Shown piece by piece: positions 7,181-14,648 of a stretch of DNA of 16,455 nt. The position numbers and the translations under genes were made by a program. The notes beneath the pieces were generated by a model that was not told the origin of the DNA, did not search any database, and saw only the letters and a program-made list of their open reading frames with translations. The stretch is from Microbacteriaceae bacterium (GTDB lineage Bacteria; Actinomycetota; Actinomycetes; Actinomycetales; Microbacteriaceae). The stretch's first letter is position 1, and every line of letters starts with the position of its first letter. The stretch covers positions 1 to 16,455 of the forward strand of contig RFQD01000009.1 of the NCBI GenBank assembly GCA_009925875.1. Direction: 5' to 3'.

Positions 7181-8602
7181 GTGACCATCCGTCTCTATGA
7201 CTCGAAGTCGGCGCAACTTCGCGAATTCGTCCCGCTCGTTGCGGGACAGGTGGGCATGTACGTCTGTGGGCCGACGGTGCAGTCGAGCCCGCACATCGGT
7301 CACTTGCGCAGCGCTCTCGTATACGACCATCTCCGTCGATGGCTCACGCACGAGGGGTTCGCGGTGACACTCGTGCGCAACGTCACCGACATCGACGACA
7401 AAGTTTTGGAGAACGCGCGAGCCGCTGGGGTCGAGCAGTGGTGGGCACTGGCCTACCGCATGGAACGTGAGTTCACCGACGCCTACTCGGCATTGCGCAT
7501 CCAGCCACCAACGTATGAACCTCGAGCAACCGCATGTATCCCCGACATGATTGAGCTCGTTCGACTCCTCATGAAACGCGGGCACGCGTACGCGATTCCC
7601 GGATCGAACGGCAACGTCTACTTCGACACCGCGAGCTGGTCTTCCTACGGCGAACTGACCAACCAAACAGTCATGGTCATGCCGCAGATCGAACAGCTCG
7701 ACGACGGTGCGCCAGGCAAACGTGACCCGCGAGACTTTGCACTCTGGAAGGCGCACAAGCCGGAAGAACCGGAGTCAGCGTCGTGGGATACGTCGTGGGG
7801 TCGAGGTCGACCAGGTTGGCACATCGAATGCTCTGCGATGGCGACGAAGTATCTCGGAACAACCTTTGACATTCACGGTGGGGGGCTGGATCTTCGATTC
7901 CCCCATCACGAGAACGAGCTGGCACAATCGGCAGCCGCCGGGCACGACTTTGCGCAACTCTGGTTACACAACGGACTCGTGGCCGTCGGCGACCAAAAGA
8001 TGAGCAAGTCACTGGGCAACTCCCTCTACGCCGCTCAACTGCTCGAGTCGGCCCGTGCGATTGTCGTTCGCTACTTTCTGGGGTCCGCGCACTATCGCTC
8101 GCAGCTCGAGTTTCATCCCACCGCGCTCGCGGAAGCAAAGTCAGCATTTGAGCGCATCGAAACGTTCCTGGCCCGAGCCGCGCGAGTCGGTGGTCCGCTG
8201 AAGAGCGGCAAAGTCACGAATGAGTTTCGCGACGCGATGAACGATGACATGAGCATCCCTACCGCACTGGCCGCCCTGCACGACACCGTTCGCTCCGGAA
8301 ACGCTCTGTTTGACGCGGGTAACGACAAGGGAGGTTTGACGAATGCGCGAACCGCTCTGGCCATGCTCGATGTCTTGGGTCTCAACCCTTATGCACCAGA
8401 ATGGGCAGGCACCTCATCCGAGGGAGCGGCAACGCGTGCGGCGCTGGACTCGCTCGTGACGCGCTTGTTGGCTTCACGGGCGCACGCTCGAGAGCAAAAA
8501 GATTTCGTTACGAGCGACCGGATCCGGGACGACTTTGCGTCGGCCGGAATTATCGTGGAAGACACCCCGCAGGGTGCGCATTGGAGCATTGATGGCGAAT
8601 AA
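7181..8602 (+). CDS. cysS: Cysteinyl-tRNA synthetase
   Basis: A 473-residue class I aminoacyl-tRNA synthetase that charges tRNA-Cys. The HIGH signature is PHIGH (residues 37-41) and the KMSKS loop is at 273-277. The four zinc ligands that select cysteine are present: Cys29 (YVCGPTV), Cys217 (WHIECSAM), His242 and Glu246 (FPHHENE). The C-terminal DALR-type helical domain starts near residue 330 and ends in a family-typical basic helix (SRAHAREQKDFVTSDRIRDDF). The start chosen is GTG 7181: the protein then begins MTIRLYDS, as family members do; the frame open from 7112 lies inside ispDF. It overlaps rlmB by 11 nt. Not the mycothiol ligase MshC, which is a shorter relative lacking this full C-terminal part. 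Confidence 0.96.
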   Translation: MTIRLYDSKSAQLREFVPLVAGQVGMYVCGPTVQSSPHIGHLRSALVYDHLRRWLTHEGFAVTLVRNVTDIDDKVLENARAAGVEQWWALAYRMEREFTDAYSALRIQPPTYEPRATACIPDMIELVRLLMKRGHAYAIPGSNGNVYFDTASWSSYGELTNQTVMVMPQIEQLDDGAPGKRDPRDFALWKAHKPEEPESASWDTSWGRGRPGWHIECSAMATKYLGTTFDIHGGGLDLRFPHHENELAQSAAAGHDFAQLWLHNGLVAVGDQKMSKSLGNSLYAAQLLESARAIVVRYFLGSAHYRSQLEFHPTALAEAKSAFERIETFLARAARVGGPLKSGKVTNEFRDAMNDDMSIPTALAALHDTVRSGNALFDAGNDKGGLTNARTALAMLDVLGLNPYAPEWAGTSSEGAATRAALDSLVTRLLASRAHAREQKDFVTSDRIRDDFASAGIIVEDTPQGAHWSIDGE

Positions 8603-9602
8603 GCCACGTCCCGGGGCGGTCAGAAAGACGCGCAAGGGTCCGTCGGTGGGTACCGGCGGTCACGGCCGCAAGGCGCTCGAGGGCAAAGGACCGACTCCCA
8701 AAGCTGAAGACCGCGAGTACCACGTCGCGCACAAACGCAAAAAGTCAGCTGAGCGCTTAGCGGCAAAGAAGGGTGACGGCGCGGGTGAGCGAGCCGGCGG
8801 CGGTGCGGGAGCTGATCGGGGTCGAACGCAGAGTCGTCGTGCGAAAGGCGAAGACACCGAAGTCGTTACCGGCCGCAACTCAGTACTCGAAGCCCTGCGC
8901 GCAAAAATTCCCGCCGGAGCGCTCTACGTTGCCACGCGAATCGAGGTCGACGACCGCGTCAAAGAAATCTTGTCACTCGCGACGCACCGCGGCATTCCCG
9001 TGCTCGAAGTCATGAGACCCGAGCTTGATCGTCTCGCGGGATTCGACGGCGTGCACCAAGGGGTCGCCCTCAAGGTGCCACCGTATGAGTACGCGCACCC
9101 GGATGACCTGCTCGAGATTGCCGATAAGTCGGGGTCGCCGGCACTCGTTGTCGCGCTCGACGGCGTCACGGACCCGCGCAACCTGGGCGCGATCATCCGC
9201 TCAACGGCAGCTTTTGGCGGTCACGGCGTGATTGTTCCGCAGCGTCGGTCTGTGGGTGTCACGGCAGCTGCCTGGAAAACCTCAGCGGGTGCGGCGGCGC
9301 GGTGTCGCGTTGCCATGGCCTCAAATCTGGTCAGCACCATCAAGTCGTTCAAGAACCAGGGCGTGTTCGTGATCGGACTCGATGGCGACGGATCAACGCC
9401 GTTACCCGGACTCGCGCTCTCGGACCAGCCGTTACTCATGGTCGTGGGAAGCGAGGGCAAGGGACTCTCCCGACTCGTCTCGGAAGTGTGCGACGCGATT
9501 GTCTCTATTCCCATCTCCGCCACAACAGAATCACTCAACGCCGGTATCGCCGCGAGCGTCGTGTTGTACGAGGTCTCGCGTTTGCGCGCACAGCTCGATT
9601 AG
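8592..9602 (+). CDS. rlmB: 23S rRNA 2'-O-ribose methyltransferase RlmB (SpoU/TrmH family)
   Basis: A 336-residue SPOUT methyltransferase. Residues 1-88 are a basic, Gly/Lys/Arg-rich, probably disordered extension seen in actinobacterial members and likely to bind rRNA. Residues about 90-165 are the substrate-binding domain (VVTGRNSVLEAL ... GVHQGVALKV). Residues about 183-332 are the knotted SPOUT domain: motif 1 DGVTDPRNLGAIIRST, motif 2 VGSEGKGLSRLV and motif 3 TTESLNAGIAASVVLYE. Known reaction: SAM-dependent 2'-O-methylation of a guanosine in the 23S rRNA peptidyl-transferase region; the exact target in this organism is inferred. The start is ATG 8592 with GGAG 5 nt upstream, inside the cysS end. 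The frame is open further upstream to 8535 but without family resemblance. Confidence 0.93.
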   Translation: MANKPRPGAVRKTRKGPSVGTGGHGRKALEGKGPTPKAEDREYHVAHKRKKSAERLAAKKGDGAGERAGGGAGADRGRTQSRRAKGEDTEVVTGRNSVLEALRAKIPAGALYVATRIEVDDRVKEILSLATHRGIPVLEVMRPELDRLAGFDGVHQGVALKVPPYEYAHPDDLLEIADKSGSPALVVALDGVTDPRNLGAIIRSTAAFGGHGVIVPQRRSVGVTAAAWKTSAGAAARCRVAMASNLVSTIKSFKNQGVFVIGLDGDGSTPLPGLALSDQPLLMVVGSEGKGLSRLVSEVCDAIVSIPISATTESLNAGIAASVVLYEVSRLRAQLD

Positions 9603-9624
9603 GCAATTCACAGTTTCTCCCGGC

Positions 9625-9630
9625 TACTAT
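9625..9630 (+). promoter_or_regulatory. Candidate -10 box upstream of DsbA-like gene
   Basis: TACTAT lies in the 90-bp gap between rlmB and the next gene and would give a leader of about 55 nt. A convincing -35 is not seen. No terminator hairpin is seen after rlmB, so read-through from the upstream operon is also possible. Confidence 0.3.
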
Positions 9631-9692
9631 CGAAGGATGCTTTTCGCTCGGGAGATCGAGCGACCACCACATTCCACTGAGGAGTTATGACC

Positions 9693-10589
9693 ATGACCAA
9701 CGTTTCCGGCCCTCGGCCCACGAAGAACCAGCGTCGCGACGAAGCTCGTCAGCGTGCCCGCGAGTTTCGCGTCGCGCAAGCCCGGTCTGACCGTCGCCGT
9801 AAATTCTTCACGCAGAGTGGCATCGTGCTCGGCATTCTGGTCATTGCGGGTCTCGTCGGACTGTCGATCTACAGTGCCCAGCCGAAGCCCATCGTGTGGC
9901 CCGAGAACATGGCCACCGATGGCATCGTGCTGAACCAGGGAATGGTTGCCGAAACGTCGGCGGCGCTTGCCGACGGCGCACTTCCGCTTGTGCCGACCGA
10001 AGACCCGAACCTACTCAACATCACCATTTACCAGGACTACTTGTGCCCGGTTTGCGGTCAATTCGATGCTTCCAACGGGGCAACCTTGGCCGACCTTGTC
10101 AATTCGGGTGCAGCCAAGCTCTCCATCCACCCGATTTCGATCCTGAACTCCAAGTCGGCGGGCACTAAGTATTCGACACGCGCCGCGAACGCCGCCGCGT
10201 GTGTGGCGACCCACTCACCGGATTCTTTCTGGGCGTTCAACCAGCTCCTCTTCGCGAACCAGCCCGCGGAGGGTTCCTCTGGGCTTAGTGATGACGAACT
10301 CGCCAAATTCGCCAGCGATGCCGGTGTGAGCGATGCGACGGTCATTGCTGACTGCATCAAGAAGGGCACGTATGAAGGCTGGGTGGATGCGCAAACCAAG
10401 CGTGCCCTGACCGGCCCGCTCCCCAACACGGATGTACCGAATGTGACCGGTACCCCCACGGTCATCGTCAACGGCGTGCAGTACACGGGATCTGTCAGTG
10501 ACAGTGCCGCGTTCTTGGGATTCATTACGCAGATCGCGGGCGCGGCGTACTCCGACAACGGAAGTGCGACGCCGACGCCGAAGCCGTAG
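9693..10589 (+). CDS. Membrane-anchored DsbA-like thiol oxidoreductase (CPVC)
   Basis: A 298-residue protein. It starts with a very basic cytosolic stretch (residues 1-37), then one membrane helix (about 41-61, SGIVLGILVIAGLVGLSIYSA), then an extracytoplasmic thioredoxin-fold domain. The active site is CPVC at 118-121 (YQDYLCPVCGQF) and the cis-Pro loop is TGTPTVIVNG (residue Pro255), with an inserted helical region between, as in DsbA_4-type proteins. It probably forms or passes disulphides in secreted proteins. Cys170 and Cys221 are extra cysteines. The start chosen is ATG 9693, because GAGGAG (9679-9684) is 8 nt away; the ATG at 9687 would be only 2 nt from it. A VKOR partner is not in the window. 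The short tail is SATPTPKP. Confidence 0.88.
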   Translation: MTNVSGPRPTKNQRRDEARQRAREFRVAQARSDRRRKFFTQSGIVLGILVIAGLVGLSIYSAQPKPIVWPENMATDGIVLNQGMVAETSAALADGALPLVPTEDPNLLNITIYQDYLCPVCGQFDASNGATLADLVNSGAAKLSIHPISILNSKSAGTKYSTRAANAAACVATHSPDSFWAFNQLLFANQPAEGSSGLSDDELAKFASDAGVSDATVIADCIKKGTYEGWVDAQTKRALTGPLPNTDVPNVTGTPTVIVNGVQYTGSVSDSAAFLGFITQIAGAAYSDNGSATPTPKP

Positions 10590-10645
10590 CGAGTGAAGCG
10601 GGGACGGTGACGAGTTCTGACTTGTTTCGCCAGTCGAGGCTTTCG

Positions 10646-11599
10646 TTAGTCCGACAGGTCGGCGATTCTTCTCGCCGTATCGATGGAGGTCACGAGGACG
10701 TTAACCATCCCGGACCTGAGAGCACCGATGACGGCTTCTGCCTTTGAACGTTCTGAGGTGGTCGCGATGACCACGGGGATATTGGAGATGTCGCGTCGGC
10801 CGATACCGACGACGCGCTCTTCAATCCACTCGGCGACGGGATCGCCCGCCTGGTTAAAGAAGTTGCCGAGAATATCCCCGACGGCTCCCGATTCGCGCAT
10901 TCGACGCATTTCGTCAACAGAAATGCAGCCGAGTCGCACGACAAGTGATTCGTCATCGGCATCCCCAATTCCGACGAGAGCGATGTCAGCTTCTCGCGCA
11001 TGAGCCAGCGTTCGTGAAATGTCAGTGTGGCGAAGAAACGCGTCTCTCGTCTGCTTATTTTCCGCATAAGCCGGGGCATAGATTCCTTCTGCTTCTCCGC
11101 CCAGCGCCGCGGCCAGCGCGCTCGCAATCTCGCTCGAGTTGACGCCGCCACCCACTTGTGCGGATCCACCAATCGCGCTCACGCACGTGCATGGTCGAGC
11201 ACGAAGTCTTGTTGCCGCCTCGCTGACCGCTTTGACGTTTCGCCCCATCCCGACAGCCACTCTCGTGTCGGCTGAAACGAGCTCGTCGACCACACCCGCG
11301 GCGGCGCGACCGACGGACTGCCGGACGACGTCGTCATCTGATTGCTCGGGCACCACGATCACGCGAGAGAGTCCGAAGCGTGCGCGTAACGTTTCTTCAA
11401 GCGGGGCCGAAAGGGCAGGTGGTACGTGGACGGTGATCTCCACAATCCCCGTCTCTTGGGCGGTTTTCAGGAGTCGCCAGACCTTGGGTCGAGAAAGACC
11501 AAGCGTTTTCGCAATCTCTTGTTGCGTTTTGTGTTCGAGGAAGTACAACGACGCGACTCGAGTAACCAGTTCGAGTGTGGACTGATTCAGTGTGCTCAT
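10646..11599 (-). CDS. SorC/DeoR-type sugar-responsive transcription regulator
   Basis: A 317-residue regulator. A helix-turn-helix lies at about residues 22-46 (KTQQEIAKTLGLSRPKVWRLLKTA), followed by a SorC-type sugar-phosphate-binding domain (from about 60 to the end) with the phosphosugar-isomerase-like features VAVGMGRNVKAV, CVSAIGGSAQVG and DIALVGIGDAD. Members sense phosphorylated sugars and control the adjacent catabolic operon. The start is ATG 11597-11599; the frame runs upstream to 11953, but that part lies over the divergent kinase gene. An alternative ATG at 11609-11611 would add four residues. The gene faces the DsbA-like gene tail to tail (56 nt, no clear terminator) and diverges from the kinase-aldolase-dehydrogenase operon, whose regulator it presumably is. 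The inducer is probably the kinase product or a related phosphosugar (inference). Confidence 0.88.
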   Translation of the reverse strand: MSTLNQSTLELVTRVASLYFLEHKTQQEIAKTLGLSRPKVWRLLKTAQETGIVEITVHVPPALSAPLEETLRARFGLSRVIVVPEQSDDDVVRQSVGRAAAGVVDELVSADTRVAVGMGRNVKAVSEAATRLRARPCTCVSAIGGSAQVGGGVNSSEIASALAAALGGEAEGIYAPAYAENKQTRDAFLRHTDISRTLAHAREADIALVGIGDADDESLVVRLGCISVDEMRRMRESGAVGDILGNFFNQAGDPVAEWIEERVVGIGRRDISNIPVVIATTSERSKAEAVIGALRSGMVNVLVTSIDTARRIADLSD

Positions 11600-11623
11600 T
11601 GTCGTTCCCATTTGTTGACAGGC

Positions 11624-11639
11624 TGACCAGAAGCGGTCA
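11624..11639. repeat. Short inverted repeat in regulator/kinase gap
   Basis: TGACC-N6-GGTCA lies between the regulator start and the main palindrome, within the likely regulator leader. Five-base arms are weak evidence; it may be a second binding site or chance. Confidence 0.25.
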
Positions 11640-11668
11640 AAATTAGCATATGCCCATAGAGTGAGCAA
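11640..11668 (-). promoter_or_regulatory. Candidate promoter of the SorC-type regulator
   Basis: On the minus strand TTGCTC (11663-11668) is separated by 17 nt from TAATTT (11640-11645), a reasonable -35/-10 pair about 40 nt ahead of the regulator start. The -35 lies inside the 18-bp palindrome, so binding there would block it, which suggests autoregulation. Confidence 0.4.
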
Positions 11669-11677
11669 TTGCTCACT
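11660..11677. promoter_or_regulatory. Perfect 18-bp palindrome, probable operator of the SorC-type regulator
   Basis: AGTGAGCAATTGCTCACT is a perfect palindrome in the divergent 108-bp gap between regulator and kinase genes. TGAGCA half-sites facing each other are the style of sites bound by dimers of SorC/DeoR-type regulators. It covers the likely -35 of the regulator gene and lies 31-48 nt before the kinase ATG. The binding partner is inferred from position. Confidence 0.65.
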
Positions 11678-11707
11678 TTGACCTTCCAATTCCCTGGAGC
11701 AGACAAC

Positions 11708-12721
11708 ATGACGGCTCGTGGAGCAGTGGCTCGCACCCCTGACGCGGTCACCGAGAAACCAGTTGTCTGTGCGGGGCTTGTCGTCTCCGACCTTTTCGTT
11801 CCGCCACTTGATTCCCTTCCAGCTTCGGGCGAACTCGTCATTATCGATGCTCCGCTCAACGATGTCGGAGGATGCGCCGCCAACACCGCGAGTTCGCTCG
11901 AACATCTCGGGATTCCGACCATCCTCGCCGCTCATGTCGGCGACGACAGTCATGGAGATCTCGTCCGAGAAAAACTGAGACGCAAGGGTGTCGATGTTAC
12001 CCGCGTCACGTCATCTCCTCTTCCGACCTCACAAACGGTGATTCTGCCCGTTCGTGGCGATGATCGACGTTACATCCATGCGGTCGGAGCCAACGCGTCA
12101 TTGACCGCCGAAGAGGTTGCACGAGTTGCGCGAGATTCGAGCATTGTGGTCGTGGGAGGATTTCTCGCGTTACCGGGATTGTCTGCGACGTCACTTGCCG
12201 AGACATTTGCGAAAGCTCAGGCGAGTGGCACGTGCACGATACTCGACGTGGTCATTCCCCATGGACACCCTGACGCCAAGTCCGACCTGAAGATTGTCCT
12301 TCCGCACGTGGACTGGTTCTTTCCCAACGGCGACGAAGCACTGCACCTCACGGGAGAGACAGACCCTGTTCGCCAGGCCGACGCGTTGCTGGGTTGGGGG
12401 TGTCGCAACGTCGTGATCACCCGCGGTAGCGACGGGGCTCTCTACTCCGACGGTTACATGACGATCACGGTGGAGCCCTGCGAGATTCTTGCTGTGGATC
12501 CGTCGGGTGCCGGCGATGCGTTCGTTGCGGGGATGGTTGTAGGCATCCGCGAGAACTGGGCCGTCGAGCAAACTCTGCGTTTTGCTGCCGCGCTCGGTGC
12601 CTCGGCAACTCGCGGCCTAGGCTGCACAAACACGCTGTTTACTCGCGAAGAAGCAATCCTCGTGGCGGAATCCATCGCGACGATAACGACACCCGCGCGA
12701 GCGGGTCGAAAGGATTCCTGA
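11708..12721 (+). CDS. PfkB-family sugar (ribokinase-like) kinase
   Basis: A 337-residue ribokinase-fold kinase. The N-terminal substrate side has the GG motif at residues 54-55 (VGGCAANTASSLEHLG). The C-terminal signature DPSGAGDAFVAG holds the anion hole and catalytic base Asp270. A small lid is formed by the first strands (VVCAGLVVSDLF). The family phosphorylates sugars or nucleosides with ATP; the substrate cannot be read from sequence. The start is ATG 11708 with GGAG 8 nt upstream; the frame open from 11669 would start inside the operator palindrome. Its stop overlaps the aldolase-like start as ATGA, so the two are coupled. Pairing with an aldolase suggests it makes the phosphosugar that the aldolase uses, as in tagatose-6-phosphate or inositol (IolC/IolJ) pathways. 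Confidence 0.9.
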   Translation: MTARGAVARTPDAVTEKPVVCAGLVVSDLFVPPLDSLPASGELVIIDAPLNDVGGCAANTASSLEHLGIPTILAAHVGDDSHGDLVREKLRRKGVDVTRVTSSPLPTSQTVILPVRGDDRRYIHAVGANASLTAEEVARVARDSSIVVVGGFLALPGLSATSLAETFAKAQASGTCTILDVVIPHGHPDAKSDLKIVLPHVDWFFPNGDEALHLTGETDPVRQADALLGWGCRNVVITRGSDGALYSDGYMTITVEPCEILAVDPSGAGDAFVAGMVVGIRENWAVEQTLRFAAALGASATRGLGCTNTLFTREEAILVAESIATITTPARAGRKDS

Positions 12722-13638
12722 TGACACTGCTACCACTACCCGACTTAATGTCTCATGCGCGAGCGGGAGGCTACGCCGTTGGCTATTTCGAGAGCTGGGA
12801 TAGCTACTCGTTGGAGGCGGTTCTCGAGGCAGCCGAAATGGAGGCGTCACCCGTCATCGTGGGTTTTGGTGCAACCATGCTTGCCGATGAATGGCTCGAC
12901 AAGAGAGGAATACCCTTCCTTGGTGCCTCCGGTCGCGCACTCATCGAAGGTTGCCGCGTTCCGGTTTCCTTCCTTCTCAATGAGACACACACGTTGGCGC
13001 AGGCTCTTGTCGGCATTGATTGCGGATTCAACGCCGTGATGATTGACAGTCATCGTTGGCCCGTCGATGAGGCCATCAGCGCGACGGAGAAACTTGTCAT
13101 GGCAGCACACGCCGCGGGAGTCGCGGTCGAAGCCGAGTTTGGTTCCATGCCGGACTACATCGGTAACGAAATTGTTGCGGGTCACGCGTACATGACCGAT
13201 CCGGCGGAGGCAGCGACGTTCGTGGCCCAAACGGGGGTGGATGTTCTGGCTGTGGCTGTGGGCAACGTGCACCTCTTGACTGACTTTCTTGCCGAGATAG
13301 ATGTCCCCCGTGTGTTAAGTATTTCTGAGGCGACGAACACCCCGCTCGCAATTCACGGTGGAACAGGTTTCCCACCTAAGGCTGTGGCCGAGGTGATTGC
13401 AAATGGTGTGACGAAATTTAATGTCGGCACGCGACTTAAGAAGAATTTCTTGGAGGCCGTCGTCGAACGAACCAGATCGTGGTCGGGCTCGTCACCCTCT
13501 GTGCATGACCTCGTGGGCTCGCACAAGGACTCAGATTTTCTCGTTGCCGGTAAATCGGCGATCACCGAAACCGTGCGTGAGTTCATGCGACTGTATGGAT
13601 CCTCGGGCAAAGCGAACGCATTTGGAAAGGCACTGTGA
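12721..13638 (+). CDS. Class II fructose-bisphosphate-aldolase-like protein with altered metal site
   Basis: A 305-residue TIM-barrel protein of the class II (zinc) aldolase family, cytosolic. Family landmarks are EAAEMEASPVIVGFG near residue 40, GFNAVMID (102-109), VEAEFG (136-141), GNVH with His184, LAIHGGTGFP with His212, and KFNVGT (232-237) for phosphate and potassium. The expected L-D-H-G segment, which carries the catalytic Asp and first zinc-ligand His, reads L-L-N-E-T-H here: Asn87 and Glu88 replace Asp and His, with His90 two residues on. The opening GYFESWDSYSLEAV is also unlike standard FbaA/GatY. So it may use a different metal arrangement or catalyse a related cleavage or isomerisation. 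ATG 12721 overlaps the kinase stop (ATGA). The substrate is unknown; it probably takes the kinase product. Confidence 0.85.
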   Translation: MTLLPLPDLMSHARAGGYAVGYFESWDSYSLEAVLEAAEMEASPVIVGFGATMLADEWLDKRGIPFLGASGRALIEGCRVPVSFLLNETHTLAQALVGIDCGFNAVMIDSHRWPVDEAISATEKLVMAAHAAGVAVEAEFGSMPDYIGNEIVAGHAYMTDPAEAATFVAQTGVDVLAVAVGNVHLLTDFLAEIDVPRVLSISEATNTPLAIHGGTGFPPKAVAEVIANGVTKFNVGTRLKKNFLEAVVERTRSWSGSSPSVHDLVGSHKDSDFLVAGKSAITETVREFMRLYGSSGKANAFGKAL

Positions 13639-13640
13639 CC

Positions 13641-14648
13641 ATGACCGAACGAATTAACGTCGACGACGTGACGACGGAGAGGGCGCTCGATCTGTATCGC
13701 GAAATGTTGCGCATCCGGAGATTCGAAGACCGTGTGTATCAGCTGTTCTTGCAAGGTGAGCTCCCGGGAACGCTTCATCAGTACCAGGGCCAAGAGGCGG
13801 TTGCCGTGGGTGCCTGCCAGGCCCTGAATGACGGCGACTGGATCACGTCGACTCACCGGCCCCACGGGCACGCGTTGGCCAAGGGAGTGACCGTGCGCAG
13901 CGCAATGGCCGAACTCTATGGAAAAGCAACCGGGTGCTGTGGTGGAAAGGGGGGCTCGATGCACCTCGGCGATCCCGATGTCGGCATGATTCCGGCCATT
14001 GCCATCGTCGCTGGCGGAGTGAGCGTTGTCTCCGGGATGGGCCTCGCATTCAAGATGCAGCGCAACGGTCACGTCGCACTGTGCTTCTTCGGCGATGGAG
14101 CATCCAATGAAGGGGCGTTTCACGAAGGACTCAACTTTGCCGCCGTGCAAAAACTACCCATCGTCTATGTCTGTGAAAACAACATGTATGGCGCATCCAC
14201 GCCGTTTACCGCAACGAGCCTCGTACCCAACGTCGCGGATCGAGTTGCGGGCTACGGCATCCCGGCGGTCATTGTCGACGGAATGGACGTCCTAGCGATT
14301 CACGACGCCGTCAGCGAAGCGCGCCAACGGGCTGCCGCGGGTGATGGTCCGACTCTCATCGAGGCGAAGACCTACCGATTTGCCGGGCACAGTCGAGGCG
14401 ACGCGCGTGGTTACCGGTCGCGAGACGAGGAAGCGGAATGGAAAGAAAAAGATCCGCTCGTTCGACTCGAATATTCCTTGCTCAACGCGGGTCGCGCACA
14501 GGAGAGCACTTTCGCGCGGATTCTTGACGAGGTAAATACGGAACTCGAGGATGCGGTTGAGTTCTCCCGGCAATCACCCGACCCTCGCCCGGAGGATGCC
14601 CTGACCGATGCCTATGCAACGCCAATTGGAACGGGGACACACTCGTGA
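13641..14648 (+). CDS. Thiamine-PP dehydrogenase E1 alpha subunit (acetoin/pyruvate dehydrogenase type)
   Basis: A 335-residue subunit. The thiamine-pyrophosphate motif runs from GDG (151-153, FFGDGASNEGAFHEG) to the NN pair (180-181, VCENNMYG). The STHRPHGH segment and the glycine-rich GKGGSMH loop are present, and the phosphorylation-loop region (RGYRSRDEEAEW) is typical. With E1 beta it forms the alpha2-beta2 E1 that decarboxylates or cleaves a 2-oxo substrate and passes the acyl group to lipoyl-E2. The overall style, with LPGTLHQYQGQEAVAVGAC and LYGKATGCCGGKGGSMH, is closest to AcoA of acetoin dehydrogenase as I remember it, but pyruvate or branched-chain 2-oxoacids cannot be excluded. 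The start is ATG 13641 (AAAGG 10 nt upstream); a GTG at 13635, overlapping the aldolase stop as GTGA, is the alternative and would add two residues. Confidence 0.9.
   Translation: MTERINVDDVTTERALDLYREMLRIRRFEDRVYQLFLQGELPGTLHQYQGQEAVAVGACQALNDGDWITSTHRPHGHALAKGVTVRSAMAELYGKATGCCGGKGGSMHLGDPDVGMIPAIAIVAGGVSVVSGMGLAFKMQRNGHVALCFFGDGASNEGAFHEGLNFAAVQKLPIVYVCENNMYGASTPFTATSLVPNVADRVAGYGIPAVIVDGMDVLAIHDAVSEARQRAAAGDGPTLIEAKTYRFAGHSRGDARGYRSRDEEAEWKEKDPLVRLEYSLLNAGRAQESTFARILDEVNTELEDAVEFSRQSPDPRPEDALTDAYATPIGTGTHS

Noticed and set aside
9607..9630. TTCACA / TACTAT as a full -35/-10 promoter for the DsbA-like gene
   Set aside because: The spacing is 12 nt, too short for a normal promoter, so only the -10 is listed, at low confidence.
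10590..10645. Terminator between the convergent DsbA-like and regulator genes
   Set aside because: I searched the 56 nt by eye and found no stem of useful length and no T-tract.
11600..11953. N-terminal extension of the SorC-type regulator (118 extra residues)
   Set aside because: It would run through the palindrome and into the kinase coding region, and does not resemble any regulator; the HTH begins properly about 22 residues after ATG 11599.
13353..14150. 265-codon open frame on the minus strand opposite the aldolase end and E1 alpha
   Set aside because: It is antisense to clear family motifs and its own translation shows no domain.
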